Both the position numbers and the translations under genes were made by a program. The notes beneath the pieces were generated by a model. It made no database searches, was not told the origin of the DNA, and saw only the letters and a program-made list of their open reading frames with translations. 64,000 nt of DNA from Pararhodobacter aggregans (GTDB lineage: Bacteria; Pseudomonadota; Alphaproteobacteria; Rhodobacterales; Rhodobacteraceae), in the NCBI RefSeq assembly GCF_003075525.1, contig NZ_QDDR01000004.1, positions 186,001 to 250,000 of the forward strand. Reading direction: 5' to 3'. Positions 25,199-33,892 of this stretch are shown piece after piece. Each line of letters begins with the position of its first letter. Within the stretch, counting starts at the first letter, position 1.

Positions 25199-26287
25199 TC
25201 AACCGTCGAGCGCGCGGCAATCGCCGGCATTCCAGCCGAAATGCACATTCGCGCCGGGTTCGAGCATCGCATGGCGGTCGGAATTGGGCAGCTTGACGAT
25301 GAAATCGTCCTGCCCGCAGAGCGACACCCGGGTGCGGATGTGGTCGCCGAGATAGATCAGTTCCTCGACCTTGCCGGCAAATACATTGTCGATTTCGCCA
25401 GCCTTGGCATGGACCGTCACCCGTTCAGGGCGCAGCGACAGCGTGGTCCGGCTGCCCACCCCGCCGATATTGACAGCCAGCGATCTGACCATCGAGCCGT
25501 CGCCCAGTTCGACCTGGCATATGTCGCCGTCACGGCTGCGGACGATGCCGTCGAGGCGGTTGTTCTCGCCGATGAAATGCGCCACGAAGGCATTGCTCGG
25601 CCGCTCGTAAAGCTCGGTCGGCGGGGCCAGCTGCTGGATCACCCCGTCATTGAACACGGCGATCCGGTTGGACATGGTCAGCGCCTCGGACTGGTCATGG
25701 GTGACATAGACCACGGTGACGCCGATCCGCTCGTGGATATGCTTGATCTCGTATTGCATCTGCTCGCGCAATTGCTTGTCGAGGGCGCCCAAGGGTTCGT
25801 CCATCAGTACGATGTCGGGGTCGAAGACCAGCGCCCGCGCCACCGCCACGCGCTGCTGCTGACCGCCTGAAAGCATGCCGGGCCGCCGGTTGGCAAAGGG
25901 CGCCAGCTGCACCATATCGAGCGCCCGCAGCACCCGCGTCTCGCGCTCGGCCTTGTCGATGCCGCGCACCTTCAGCGGATAGGCGAGGTTCTCGGCCACG
26001 CTCATATGCGGGAACAAAGCGTAATTCTGGAACACCATGCCGATGTTGCGCTTGTGCGGCGGCACCCGGTTGATCGAGCGCTGGCCGATATAGATCTCGC
26101 CCCGCGTCGCGGTCTCGAAGCCTGCCAGCATCATCAGACAGGTGGTTTTTCCCGAACCGGACGGGCCCAGCATGGTGACGAATTCACCCTTGGCGATGCT
26201 GAGGTTGAGGTCCTTCACCACCAACGTCTCACCGTCATAGCTCTTTTGCACGCCCTCGAAGCGCACGGCGGCCTGCGTCGCGTCCAT
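25199..26287 (-). CDS. Spermidine/putrescine-type ABC transporter ATPase, PotA-like
   Basis: Cytoplasmic ATPase of 362 residues. Walker A GPSGSGKT is at 41-48, the signature LSGGQQQRVAVARAL and Walker B IVLMDEPLGALD follow, and a C-terminal TOBE domain is present (about 280-362), giving the normal PotA/CysA-type length. GAGGGGG precedes the ATG. First gene of the leftward unit, divergent from the binding protein gene across a 209-base control region. Confidence 0.93.
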   Translation of the reverse strand: MDATQAAVRFEGVQKSYDGETLVVKDLNLSIAKGEFVTMLGPSGSGKTTCLMMLAGFETATRGEIYIGQRSINRVPPHKRNIGMVFQNYALFPHMSVAENLAYPLKVRGIDKAERETRVLRALDMVQLAPFANRRPGMLSGGQQQRVAVARALVFDPDIVLMDEPLGALDKQLREQMQYEIKHIHERIGVTVVYVTHDQSEALTMSNRIAVFNDGVIQQLAPPTELYERPSNAFVAHFIGENNRLDGIVRSRDGDICQVELGDGSMVRSLAVNIGGVGSRTTLSLRPERVTVHAKAGEIDNVFAGKVEELIYLGDHIRTRVSLCGQDDFIVKLPNSDRHAMLEPGANVHFGWNAGDCRALDG

Positions 26288-26355
26288 CTGTCGCCCCCTC
26301 AGGAAAGCCCGAATCCGATCATCGGATCAGCCTAGCATGAGGGTGTTTCAAATGA

Positions 26356-26402
26356 TACATTTTTGTAGATAACTTGAACATATGCAAAATACATGCTATG
26401 GA
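26356..26402 (+). promoter_or_regulatory. Candidate RpiR operator and sigma-70 promoter of the Pot-type locus
   Basis: In the AT-rich divergent region, TACA-TTTT-TGTA (26356-26367) is a perfect 12-base palindrome. It is followed by TTGAAC (26374-26379), a 17-base spacer and TATGGA (26397-26402), a plausible -35/-10 pair pointing to the binding protein gene. The nearby RpiR regulator is the natural candidate to bind here. Confidence 0.5.
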
Positions 26403-26496
26403 ATCAATGCTGGGCCGTCTGGTCCGACACTGCTGCCGGGCTCCGAATCCGGTCGAAATCAAAAGCGCCGCAGGCGCGATAAACGGGGAGAAGATG

Positions 26497-27582
26497 ATGA
26501 AGATTGGTTTCACACCAATGCGGCTCGCCTGTCTGGCGGCGGGTCTGTCGCTGCCGGTCCTCGCGCCTCTGAGCGCGGGCGCCGACAGCCTGACGGTCGT
26601 CGGATGGGGTGGTGCGCTGAGCGAGGCCGAGGCGCAGGCCTTCGAGGCGCCGTTCACCGCCGCCACCGGCGTCGAGATCATCTCCGAGGTCTATAACGGC
26701 GGCCTGGCGCAAGTGCGCGCGCAGGCCGAATCCGGCCATGTGACCTGGGACGTGATCGATGCCGAGATGACCGATGCAACGCTCGGCTGCGACGAGGGGC
26801 TGCTGGAGGAGATCCCGACCTCCTCGCTGGCGCCGGGGGCTGACGGTTCGACGCCGCAGGACGATTTTTTCGGCGATGCGCTGCAGGATTGCGGCGTGGC
26901 CAATTACGTCTGGGCCAATGTCTTTGCCTTCGATGCGCGGCAATTCCCCGATGGCGGGCCGACCAGTGTCGCCGATCTGTTCGACACCGAGCGTTTCCCC
27001 GGCCGTCGCGGCCTGCGCCGCAGCCCGCGCGCCAATCTGGAATGGGCGCTGATGGCGGATGGTGTGGCGCTCGATCAGGTCTATGCCGTGCTGTCGACGC
27101 CCGAGGGGGTGGACCGCGCCTTTGCCGTGCTCGACCGCGTCAAGGACGATGCGATCTGGTGGGAAGCCGGCGCTCAGCCGCCGCAATTGCTGGCGGACGG
27201 CGAGGTGGCGATGACCTCGGCCTATAACGGGCGGCTGTTCAACGCCATCGTGCGCGAGGGTCAGCCCTTCGAGATCGTCTGGGACGGGCAGGTCTGGGAT
27301 TACGGCGCGTTCATCATCCCCCGCGGCGCCCCGAACCGCGAGCGGGCGCTGGAATTCGTCCGCTTCGCCACCGCGCCGGAGCAATTGGCCGAGCTGACCA
27401 ATTACATTTCCTACGGCCCGGCGCGGGCCTCGGGTGTGACGCTGGTGCCTGCCGAGATGCAGGCGCAGCTGCCGACCGCCGAGGCGAACTTCGCGTTGGG
27501 CTTGCGTTCCAGCGCTGAATTCTGGTCGGATTACGGCGAACAGCTCGAAGCGCGGTTCAACGCCTGGCTGGCGGCGAACTGA
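26497..27582 (+). CDS. Spermidine/putrescine-type periplasmic binding protein, PotD-like
   Basis: Extracellular solute-binding protein (SBP_bac type) of 361 residues. The signal peptide runs to about residue 28 (LAPLSAGA before DSLTVVGWGG). The mature start DSLTVVGWGGALSEAEAQAFEAPF is typical of PotD/iron-binding-like proteins. Of two adjacent ATGs (26494, 26497), the second has better spacing from GGGGAG. It is divergent from its ATPase and permease genes. A strong terminator follows at once, so it is expressed as its own unit, which would allow excess binding protein. Confidence 0.9.
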   Translation: MKIGFTPMRLACLAAGLSLPVLAPLSAGADSLTVVGWGGALSEAEAQAFEAPFTAATGVEIISEVYNGGLAQVRAQAESGHVTWDVIDAEMTDATLGCDEGLLEEIPTSSLAPGADGSTPQDDFFGDALQDCGVANYVWANVFAFDARQFPDGGPTSVADLFDTERFPGRRGLRRSPRANLEWALMADGVALDQVYAVLSTPEGVDRAFAVLDRVKDDAIWWEAGAQPPQLLADGEVAMTSAYNGRLFNAIVREGQPFEIVWDGQVWDYGAFIIPRGAPNRERALEFVRFATAPEQLAELTNYISYGPARASGVTLVPAEMQAQLPTAEANFALGLRSSAEFWSDYGEQLEARFNAWLAAN

Positions 27583-27589
27583 AGCCGTC

Positions 27590-27623
27590 AGGGCGCGCCG
27601 CAACAGGCATGGCGCGCCCTTTC
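27590..27623 (+). terminator. Intrinsic terminator after the PotD-like gene
   Basis: AGGGCGCGCC (27590) pairs perfectly with GGCGCGCCCT (27611-27620) around an 11-base loop, followed by a short T run (TTTC). It starts seven bases after the stop codon. The T tract is short but the stem is very stable. Confidence 0.7.
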
Positions 27624-27676
27624 GACCACGGCAGGCGGGGCGGGGCGACGAGGCGAGAGTAACAGGGGGGATCGGG

Positions 27677-28573
27677 GTGAACGAGTTTGACGATATCCAG
27701 GAGCGGCTGACGCGCCTTTATCCCAGCCTGCCGCCGACGCTGCAGCGCGCCGGTGCCTATATGCTGGAAAACCCCGGCGCCATCGCCACCCAGTCGATGC
27801 GCCGGATCGCCGAACATTCGGGCATCGCGCTGCCGAACTTCGCCCGTCTGGCCAAGTCGCTGGGTTTCGACACCTACAACGAATTGCGCGAGGTCTATCG
27901 CCAGCGGGTCACCGGCGGCGCCCTGCCCGGCTATCCCGAGCGCGCCGAGGGGCTGCAAAGTTCGGGCAAGACCTCGGGCGACGAGGCGATCTGGGCCCAG
28001 TTCCGCGATTCCGCCCTGGCCAATGTCGCCAGCGTCTTTGCCCGCATTGATCCGGTCACCATCGCCGAGGTGGCCGAGACACTGTTGAGCAAGAACACGA
28101 TCTATGTCGCCGGCATGCAGGCTTCGTATCCCTTCGCCAACTACCTCGCCTATGTCGGTGGCATGGTGGCGGGGAAAATCCGGCTGCTGGGTCGGCGCGG
28201 CGGCATCATCGCCGACGATCTGGTGGATATCGGGCCCGGCGACGCCCTCGTATGCCTTGCCATCCAGCCCTGCGCGCGGCTGACCGTGCAGGTGGCCGAA
28301 CTGGCCTATGAGCGGGACAGCTATGTGGTCGGCATCACCGACAGCCTGGCCTCGCCGCTGGCCCCCTATTGCAGCAAGGTGCTGGTCACTTCCTGCACCT
28401 CGCCGCTGTTCTTCGAATCCTATGTGGGTTCGACGGCGATCCTCGAATTGCTCATCGGCTTCATGACCCTGCGCGCCGGCCACGAGGCCATCGACCGGAT
28501 CTCCGAGATCGAGACCGACCGCCGCCGGCTGGGCGAGTATTGGAACACCGAGCGCGACGGAGCGTCGAAATGA
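27677..28573 (+). CDS. RpiR/MurR-family transcriptional regulator 1
   Basis: 298 residues, cytoplasmic. N-terminal RpiR helix-turn-helix about residues 1-77 (QRAGAYMLENPGAIATQSMRRIAEHSGI), then a SIS domain about 115-260 (NTIYVAGMQASYPFANYLAYVGG) that normally binds a phosphosugar or other small ligand. The GTG start at 27677 follows GGGGGGATCGGG. It overlaps the nitrilase-family gene by four bases. It probably controls the Pot-type importer and the hydrolase. It resembles the regulator at 33893, and both precede or accompany FAD-dehydrogenase genes, so the two loci are likely related by duplication. Confidence 0.88.
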   Translation: MNEFDDIQERLTRLYPSLPPTLQRAGAYMLENPGAIATQSMRRIAEHSGIALPNFARLAKSLGFDTYNELREVYRQRVTGGALPGYPERAEGLQSSGKTSGDEAIWAQFRDSALANVASVFARIDPVTIAEVAETLLSKNTIYVAGMQASYPFANYLAYVGGMVAGKIRLLGRRGGIIADDLVDIGPGDALVCLAIQPCARLTVQVAELAYERDSYVVGITDSLASPLAPYCSKVLVTSCTSPLFFESYVGSTAILELLIGFMTLRAGHEAIDRISEIETDRRRLGEYWNTERDGASK

Positions 28574-29439
28574 ATCCCGGAGACAGTCTGAGCCTGCTGG
28601 CGTGCCAGATCGAGGTGCCGGTGACGCGCAGCGCCGCCGCCCGCGACGCGCATCTGGCGGCGATGCGCGCCAAGGTCGAAACGGCTTTGTCGCGCGCCAC
28701 CGCGGATCTGGTGGTGCTGCCGGAACTCTCCAGCATCGAATATTCGCGCCTCGCCTTCGAGGCCCTGGACGCGCTGGCGGAACCGGCCGAGGGGCCGTCC
28801 CTCGCCACCTGGTCGGCGGTGGCGCAGCGCTTCGGCTGTCACGTCGCCTTCAGTTTTCCGCGCCGCGAAGGGGGGGCGGTGTTCATCACCCTGGCGGTGG
28901 TCGGGCCGGACGGGCGGCTGGCCGGTTCCTACGACAAGATCTATCTGGCCCAGTTCGGGGCCTCGATGGAGAAGGAATTCTTCACCCAGGGCGACGGGCT
29001 TTCCGTCTTCGATATCAAGGGCTTTCGCGTCGGTCTGAGCATCTGCGCCGATATCCGCATCCCGGAATTGTCGCGCGCCCTGACCCTTGATGGCAGGGCC
29101 GACCTGATCCTGCATTCGGGGGCCTATTACCGCGATTCCACCTTCCATTCCTGGCACAGTTTCGTTGTCGCCCGCGCGCTGGAGAACCAGGTGTTCTTTC
29201 TCAGCCTCAACCGCGCCGGAACCGATTACGGCGCCTCGATGTTCTGCCCGCCCTGGGTCGATGAGATCCGCAAGCCCTATCTCTTCGCCGATACCGGCGA
29301 GGAGCTGGTTCGGCTGGTGGCCGACCGGGCCGAGATCACGCTGGCGCGCGAGAACTACGCCTTTCTCAAGGACCGCAAGGCGCAGCACGCGCTGCGCGAC
29401 GCCCCTGCCTCCAACCCTGAACCGGTGCCCCATGAGTGA
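28570..29439 (+). CDS. Carbon-nitrogen hydrolase (nitrilase superfamily)
   Basis: Cytoplasmic amidase-type hydrolase of 289 residues. The catalytic triad is E52 (LPELSS), K123 (YDKIYL) and C159 (SICADIRIPE). The sequence is closer to omega-amidase/N-carbamoyl hydrolases than to true nitrilases. The start ATG overlaps the regulator stop (ATGA). It likely hydrolyses an amide derived from the compound taken up by the Pot-type system. Its end overlaps the start of the FAD-oxidoreductase stump by eight bases. Confidence 0.87.
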   Translation: MNPGDSLSLLACQIEVPVTRSAAARDAHLAAMRAKVETALSRATADLVVLPELSSIEYSRLAFEALDALAEPAEGPSLATWSAVAQRFGCHVAFSFPRREGGAVFITLAVVGPDGRLAGSYDKIYLAQFGASMEKEFFTQGDGLSVFDIKGFRVGLSICADIRIPELSRALTLDGRADLILHSGAYYRDSTFHSWHSFVVARALENQVFFLSLNRAGTDYGASMFCPPWVDEIRKPYLFADTGEELVRLVADRAEITLARENYAFLKDRKAQHALRDAPASNPEPVPHE

Positions 29440-29509
29440 CACACAACTGCCTGCCAGCGCCTCTGTCGTGGTGCCGGGCGGTGGTGTCATGGGCTGCCCG
29501 ACGCTCTGA
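29432..29509 (+). pseudogene. 5' stump of an FAD-dependent dehydrogenase gene
   Basis: A 25-codon frame starts at ATG 29432 inside the nitrilase gene end and stops at TGA 29507-29509. It reads SASVVVPGGGVMGCPTL, the start of the protein at 34943 (HASVVVIGGGIMGCSTL) with an altered glycine-rich loop. Everything after the FAD motif is missing. The following 276 bases (29510-29785) carry no recognisable gene apart from the operator described at 29666. The operon thus once ended with a dimethylglycine-dehydrogenase-like gene that has been lost. Confidence 0.75.
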
Positions 29510-29665
29510 CACTGGGACGGACTCCGGGTCTTTGATCCATGTATCACCACCGCAATCCCTTCAGTGGCGATCGTCAATCTGGGACCGCAAGGGGCGCCGA
29601 CACGGGCGTCCGCTCGCCCGGCGCGACGGCATCGCTCGAGTCGGCGGGCGATCTGCTTCGTGTCA

Positions 29666-29681
29666 AAAAACATTAGTTTTT
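29666..29681. promoter_or_regulatory. Candidate RpiR operator upstream of the TAXI-TRAP operon
   Basis: AAAAAC-ATTA-GTTTTT is a perfect 16-base palindrome, 105 bases before the TAXI gene. The core AAC-N4-GTT recurs at 34806-34817 (TAAC-AAGC-GTTA), in front of the RpiR gene. The two share half-site and spacing, as expected for one dimeric regulator. Confidence 0.5.
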
Positions 29682-29785
29682 CGGTGACTTTCGGCGGGCG
29701 GCTGTTCCACGCTTGTGCAGCCGGGCGTCGTGGCGCCCGTCGAGATCCAACCGAAAACCCTCGACACAACAACCCGGAGATCCCC

Positions 29786-30754
29786 ATGCTCATCAAGAGA
29801 CTGACCCTTGGCGCTACCCTGCTGGCATCGATGACGATCGCTTCCGGGGCCTTTGCGCAGCAGCAGTTCATCACCATCGGCACCGGCGGCGTCACCGGCG
29901 TCTATTACCCGACCGGCGGCGCGATCTGCCGATTGGTGAATGCCAACCGGGCCGAGACCGGCATCCGTTGCGCGGTCGAATCCACCGGGGGTTCGGTGTA
30001 CAACACCCGCACCATCCGTCAGGGCGAGCTGAACTTCGGCGTCGTGCAATCCGACGTGCAGGCGGCAGCTGTCGCCGGCTCGGGCAGCTTCGAAGCCGAC
30101 GGCGCCTATCCGGGGCTGCGCTCGCTCTTCTCGATCCATCCCGAACCGCTGCACGTCATGGCGCGCCGCGATTCCGGGATCACCAGCGTCGCCGACTTCC
30201 CCGGTCACCGGGTCAATATCGCCAATCCCGGTTCGGGCACGCGGGTCCTTGCCGAGACGCTGCTGTCCTATTACGGGGTCGATGTGAGCGCGCTGTCGCT
30301 TGCCGCGGAACTCAGCTCGGCCGAACAGGCGGCGGCGCTCTGCGACGGCAATATCGAGGCCACGGTCTGGGCCGCCGGCCTGCCCAACGGGTCCAGCCAG
30401 GAGGCGACCTCGACCTGCGACGTGGCGATCCTGCCGCTCGCCGGGGAAGAAATCGACCGCCTGCTTGCCGAGAACAGCGCCTATGCGGCGGCGACGATTC
30501 CGGGCGGCATGTATGCCGGGAACCCGGACGACATCCCCTCCTGGGGTCCCCGCGCGACAATTGTCACCGACGCCAGCACGCCTGACGACGTGGTCTATGC
30601 CGTGGTCAGCGCGGTGTTCGAGAATTTCGAGGAATTCAAGCGCCTGCACCCGGCTTTCGAGCGGCTGGACGTGGCCGAAATGATCGCCTCGGGGCTGACC
30701 GCCGAACTGCACCCCGGCGCCGTGCGCTACTATCAGGAGCGCGGCTGGATGTAA
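29786..30754 (+). CDS. TAXI-family TRAP transporter solute-binding protein
   Basis: Periplasmic binding protein of 322 residues. The signal peptide ends at AFA-QQ (residue 24). The mature N-terminus FITIGTGGVTGVYYPTGGAIC is the hallmark of TAXI proteins, followed by RCAVESTGGSVYNTRTIRQGELNFG. CCGGAG precedes the ATG. It supplies the fused permease downstream. The TAXI class imports glutamate, 2-oxoglutarate and unknown substrates. The adjacent amine dehydrogenase genes suggest an amino or N-methylated acid, by inference. Confidence 0.93.
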   Translation: MLIKRLTLGATLLASMTIASGAFAQQQFITIGTGGVTGVYYPTGGAICRLVNANRAETGIRCAVESTGGSVYNTRTIRQGELNFGVVQSDVQAAAVAGSGSFEADGAYPGLRSLFSIHPEPLHVMARRDSGITSVADFPGHRVNIANPGSGTRVLAETLLSYYGVDVSALSLAAELSSAEQAAALCDGNIEATVWAAGLPNGSSQEATSTCDVAILPLAGEEIDRLLAENSAYAAATIPGGMYAGNPDDIPSWGPRATIVTDASTPDDVVYAVVSAVFENFEEFKRLHPAFERLDVAEMIASGLTAELHPGAVRYYQERGWM

Positions 30755-30763
30755 TCCGACCCT

Positions 30764-30793
30764 GCGCCCGCCCGTCTTGCGGCGGGTGGGCGC
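30764..30793 (+). promoter_or_regulatory. Intercistronic hairpin between TAXI gene and permease gene
   Basis: GCGCCCGCCCG pairs with CGGGTGGGCGC (one G-T wobble) around an eight-base loop, starting 10 bases after the TAXI stop. There is no T tract. Such stems often keep binding-protein mRNA more abundant than permease mRNA. Confidence 0.6.
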
Positions 30794-30823
30794 GACCAAC
30801 GACCCCCTGCCCGGAGCCCTGAT

Positions 30824-33412
30824 GTGACCAGCAGCCAGATTGACGCCGCCGACAGCCGCGACTTCATCGCCGAGGCCGATACCGGCGCGCGCGCCCCGAC
30901 CGGGGGGTTCAACCGGCGCGTCCTGTGGTTCGTGCCGCTGTTGTGGTCGGTGTTCCAATTGTGGATCGCGTCGCCGCTGCCCTATGAGCTGGGGATCTTC
31001 GTCGTCAACAACGGGCAGGCGCGCTCTATCCACCTGGCCTTCGCGGTGTTCCTGGCCTTCACCGCCTTTCCGACCTTCAAGCGCAGCCCGCGCCACACGA
31101 TCCCGCCACAGGACTGGGTCCTGGCGCTGGTGGGCGCCTTCTGCGCGGGCTACCTGTATCTTTTCTGGCGCGAGCTCGCCGCACGCTCGGGCGCCCCCAA
31201 CACCACCGACATCGTGAGCGCCTGCATCGGCGTGGTGCTGCTGCTCGAAGCCGCCCGCCGGTCGCTGGGCCTGCCGCTGATGGCCGTGGCCGTGGTCTTC
31301 ATGGGCTATGTCTTCTTCGGTTCGTCCGAATGGCTGCCCGATGTCATCCGCTGGCGCGGCGCCTCGATCGAGCGGGCGATGAGCCATTTCTGGCTGACCA
31401 GCGAGGGCGTCTTCGGCGTGGCCCTGGGCGTCTCGTCGGGCTTCGTCTTCCTCTTCGTGCTGTTCGGTGCCTTGCTCAACCGCGCGGGGGCGGGCAATTA
31501 TTTCCTGTCGCTGGCCTTCGCCACGCTGGGCCATCTGCGCGGCGGCCCGGCCAAGGCCGCGGTGATCGCTTCGGCGGCGACGGGCCTGATCTCGGGATCG
31601 TCCATCGCCAATGTGGTCACCACCGGCACTTTCACCATCCCCCTGATGAAGAAGGTCGGCTTCAGCCCGGCCAAGGCGGGGGCGGTCGAGGTCTCATCCT
31701 CGATCAACGGCGTGCTGACGCCGCCGGTGATGGGCGCCGTCGCCTTCCTGATGACCGAATATGTCGGGATCAGCTATGTCGAGGTGGTGCGCACGGCGAT
31801 CATTCCGGCCGCCATCTCGTACATCGCGCTGCTCTATATCGTGCATCTTGAATCCCTGAAGATGGGCCTCAAGGGCACCAGCCGGATGAATCCCGTGCTG
31901 TTCCTGTTGCGCGCGGTGCTCGGCGTGTCGCTCGGCATCATCGCTGCCGGATCGGTGCTGTGGCTGTCGGGCAAGGCGGTCGACGCGCTCGAATTCGGGC
32001 TGGGCGGCATGGCCAGCCCGGTGCTGATCGCGCTGTTTCTGCTGGTCTATGTCTTGCTCGTGCGCATCGCCGCGCGCCAGCCCGATCTCGACCTCTCGGT
32101 CGAGGCGATGCAGCATCTGCCGCCGTTGCCTGTCATTCTGCGCAGCGGGTTTCACTACCTGATGCCGATCTTCCTGCTGATGTATCTGCTGATGGTCGAG
32201 CGACGCTCGCCGGGCTATGCGGCCTTCTGGTCGGCCTGTTTCATGCTGCTGGTGCTGCTGTCACAGGGCACGCTGAAGGCCCTGTTCCGCGGCGAGGGCA
32301 ACTGGGGCGCGACGCTGCGCCATGGCCTGTCCGAGGCCTGCGAAGGGCTGATCGAGGGCGCGCGCAACATGATCGGCCTCGCCTGCGCCATGGCGGTCGC
32401 GGGGATCATCGTCGGGTCGGTGACACTGACCGGAATCGGTCAGGTGATGGCCGAATTCGTCGAGTTCCTGTCCGGCGGCAACCTGATGCTGATGCTGGTC
32501 TTCGTGGCGCTGATCTCGATCGTCCTCGGCATGGGGCTGCCGACCACCGCCAATTACATCGTCGTCTCGTCGTTGATGGCGGGCGTCGTGGTCGAACTGG
32601 GGGCGCAGAACGGGCTTCTGGTGCCGCTGGTCGCTGTGCATATGTTCGTCTTCTATTTCGGGATCATGGCCGACGTGACCCCGCCCGTGGGGCTGGCCAG
32701 CTTCGCCGCCGCCGCCATTTCGGGGGCGGATCCGATGCGCACCGGTTTTCAGGCGTTCTTCTATTCGATCCGTACCGCGCTTCTGCCCTTCCTGTTCATC
32801 TTCAACACCGATCTGTTGCTGATCGACGTGACCTGGGCGCATGGGATCGTCATCTTCATCGTCGCGCTGATCGCGATGCTGGTCTTTGCGGCCGGAACCA
32901 TGGGCTGGTTCCTGACCCGCTCGCGGCTGTGGGAATCGGCGGTGCTGGTGCTGGTGGCGCTGACGCTGTTCCGCCCGGGATTCTGGCTGGACCGCCTGTG
33001 GGAGCCCTTCGACCAGCGCCCCCCCGCCGAGATTTTCGCCATCGCCGAGGCCGCGCCCGGGGGCGGAACGATAAGGGTCGCGCTGGAGGGCATGACCATC
33101 GATGGCCGCGAAGTGTCGTCCTATTACCGCCTGCCGATGGGCGAGGCCGGGCGACCGGGCGCCGAGCGCCTTGCCCAGAGCGCCGGGCTGGAACTGGTCG
33201 AGCGCGACGGCGCGGTGATCGTCGACCTGATCACCTTCGGCGGACCCGCCGAACAGGCCGGAATCGACTTTGACTGGACCGTGACCCGTGTCGAGCTGGC
33301 GAACGACCGTCCACCCAAGGAGATCTTCTTTCTGCCCGCCTTCCTGCTGCTGGGTCTGGTTGCCTTTATGCAGCGCCGGAGGCTGGGGCGCAGCGCCGTG
33401 GTGACCGCATGA
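30824..33412 (+). CDS. TRAP transporter fused permease (4TM + 12TM) with C-terminal DUF3394-type domain
   Basis: Inner-membrane protein of 862 residues fusing the small DctQ-like and large DctM-like subunits, as is usual in TAXI systems. Residues 25-150 contain about four helices; residues 160-700 contain the DctM-like core, with GLISGSSIANVVTTGTFTIPLMKK and a GMGLPTTANYIVVSSLMAGV loop. The last roughly 130 residues after helix LVALTLFRPGFWL are soluble and resemble the DUF3394 extension. The start is GTG at 30824 with CCCGGAG upstream. It overlaps the UspA-like gene by four bases. Confidence 0.93.
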   Translation: MTSSQIDAADSRDFIAEADTGARAPTGGFNRRVLWFVPLLWSVFQLWIASPLPYELGIFVVNNGQARSIHLAFAVFLAFTAFPTFKRSPRHTIPPQDWVLALVGAFCAGYLYLFWRELAARSGAPNTTDIVSACIGVVLLLEAARRSLGLPLMAVAVVFMGYVFFGSSEWLPDVIRWRGASIERAMSHFWLTSEGVFGVALGVSSGFVFLFVLFGALLNRAGAGNYFLSLAFATLGHLRGGPAKAAVIASAATGLISGSSIANVVTTGTFTIPLMKKVGFSPAKAGAVEVSSSINGVLTPPVMGAVAFLMTEYVGISYVEVVRTAIIPAAISYIALLYIVHLESLKMGLKGTSRMNPVLFLLRAVLGVSLGIIAAGSVLWLSGKAVDALEFGLGGMASPVLIALFLLVYVLLVRIAARQPDLDLSVEAMQHLPPLPVILRSGFHYLMPIFLLMYLLMVERRSPGYAAFWSACFMLLVLLSQGTLKALFRGEGNWGATLRHGLSEACEGLIEGARNMIGLACAMAVAGIIVGSVTLTGIGQVMAEFVEFLSGGNLMLMLVFVALISIVLGMGLPTTANYIVVSSLMAGVVVELGAQNGLLVPLVAVHMFVFYFGIMADVTPPVGLASFAAAAISGADPMRTGFQAFFYSIRTALLPFLFIFNTDLLLIDVTWAHGIVIFIVALIAMLVFAAGTMGWFLTRSRLWESAVLVLVALTLFRPGFWLDRLWEPFDQRPPAEIFAIAEAAPGGGTIRVALEGMTIDGREVSSYYRLPMGEAGRPGAERLAQSAGLELVERDGAVIVDLITFGGPAEQAGIDFDWTVTRVELANDRPPKEIFFLPAFLLLGLVAFMQRRRLGRSAVVTA

Positions 33413-33840
33413 AACCGCCTGTCCTCGCCGCCCTGGACCTCGTGGACGAGGCCCTGCACGACGCCATCCTGACCAAGGCCGCCCAGCTCGCGCGGCTCGA
33501 TGATGCGCCGCTGGCGGTGGCGACTGTCCTGCCCGATTTCGGCCTGTCGATGGTCGGCACCTATTTCCCGGCCGACACTGCCCAACGGGCGCTCGCCGAT
33601 GCCTCGGTACGGCTGCACGCGCTGACTGACCGCATTCTGCCCGGCCTGCCGGTCAGCCATATCGTCACGCAGGGCGCCATCTATCACGAGATCCTCGAGC
33701 AGGCCGATCGCATTGGCGCGGGGCTGATCGTGATGGGGGCCCATCGTCCCGAACTGGCGGATTACCTCCTTGGCCCCAATGCCGCGCGCGTGCTGCGTCA
33801 TGCGCGGTGCTCGGTCTTCGTGCTGCGCGACCCGGGGTGA
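33409..33840 (+). CDS. UspA-family universal stress protein
   Basis: Cytoplasmic nucleotide-binding protein of 143 residues. The C-terminal motif GLIVMGAHRPELADYLLGPNAARVLRHA matches the G-x2-G-x9-G ATP-binding pattern of UspA proteins (with H and N variations). It overlaps the permease stop (ATGA). TRAP operons often end with such a protein (TeaD in Halomonas), which tunes transport; that role is likely here. It is the last gene of the rightward TRAP operon and faces the convergent RpiR gene. Confidence 0.88.
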   Translation: MKPPVLAALDLVDEALHDAILTKAAQLARLDDAPLAVATVLPDFGLSMVGTYFPADTAQRALADASVRLHALTDRILPGLPVSHIVTQGAIYHEILEQADRIGAGLIVMGAHRPELADYLLGPNAARVLRHARCSVFVLRDPG

Positions 33841-33892
33841 TTCGCAGGCAAAGGACATCGGAACAAACTGGCCGTCTTGCGCAGAAAGATAA

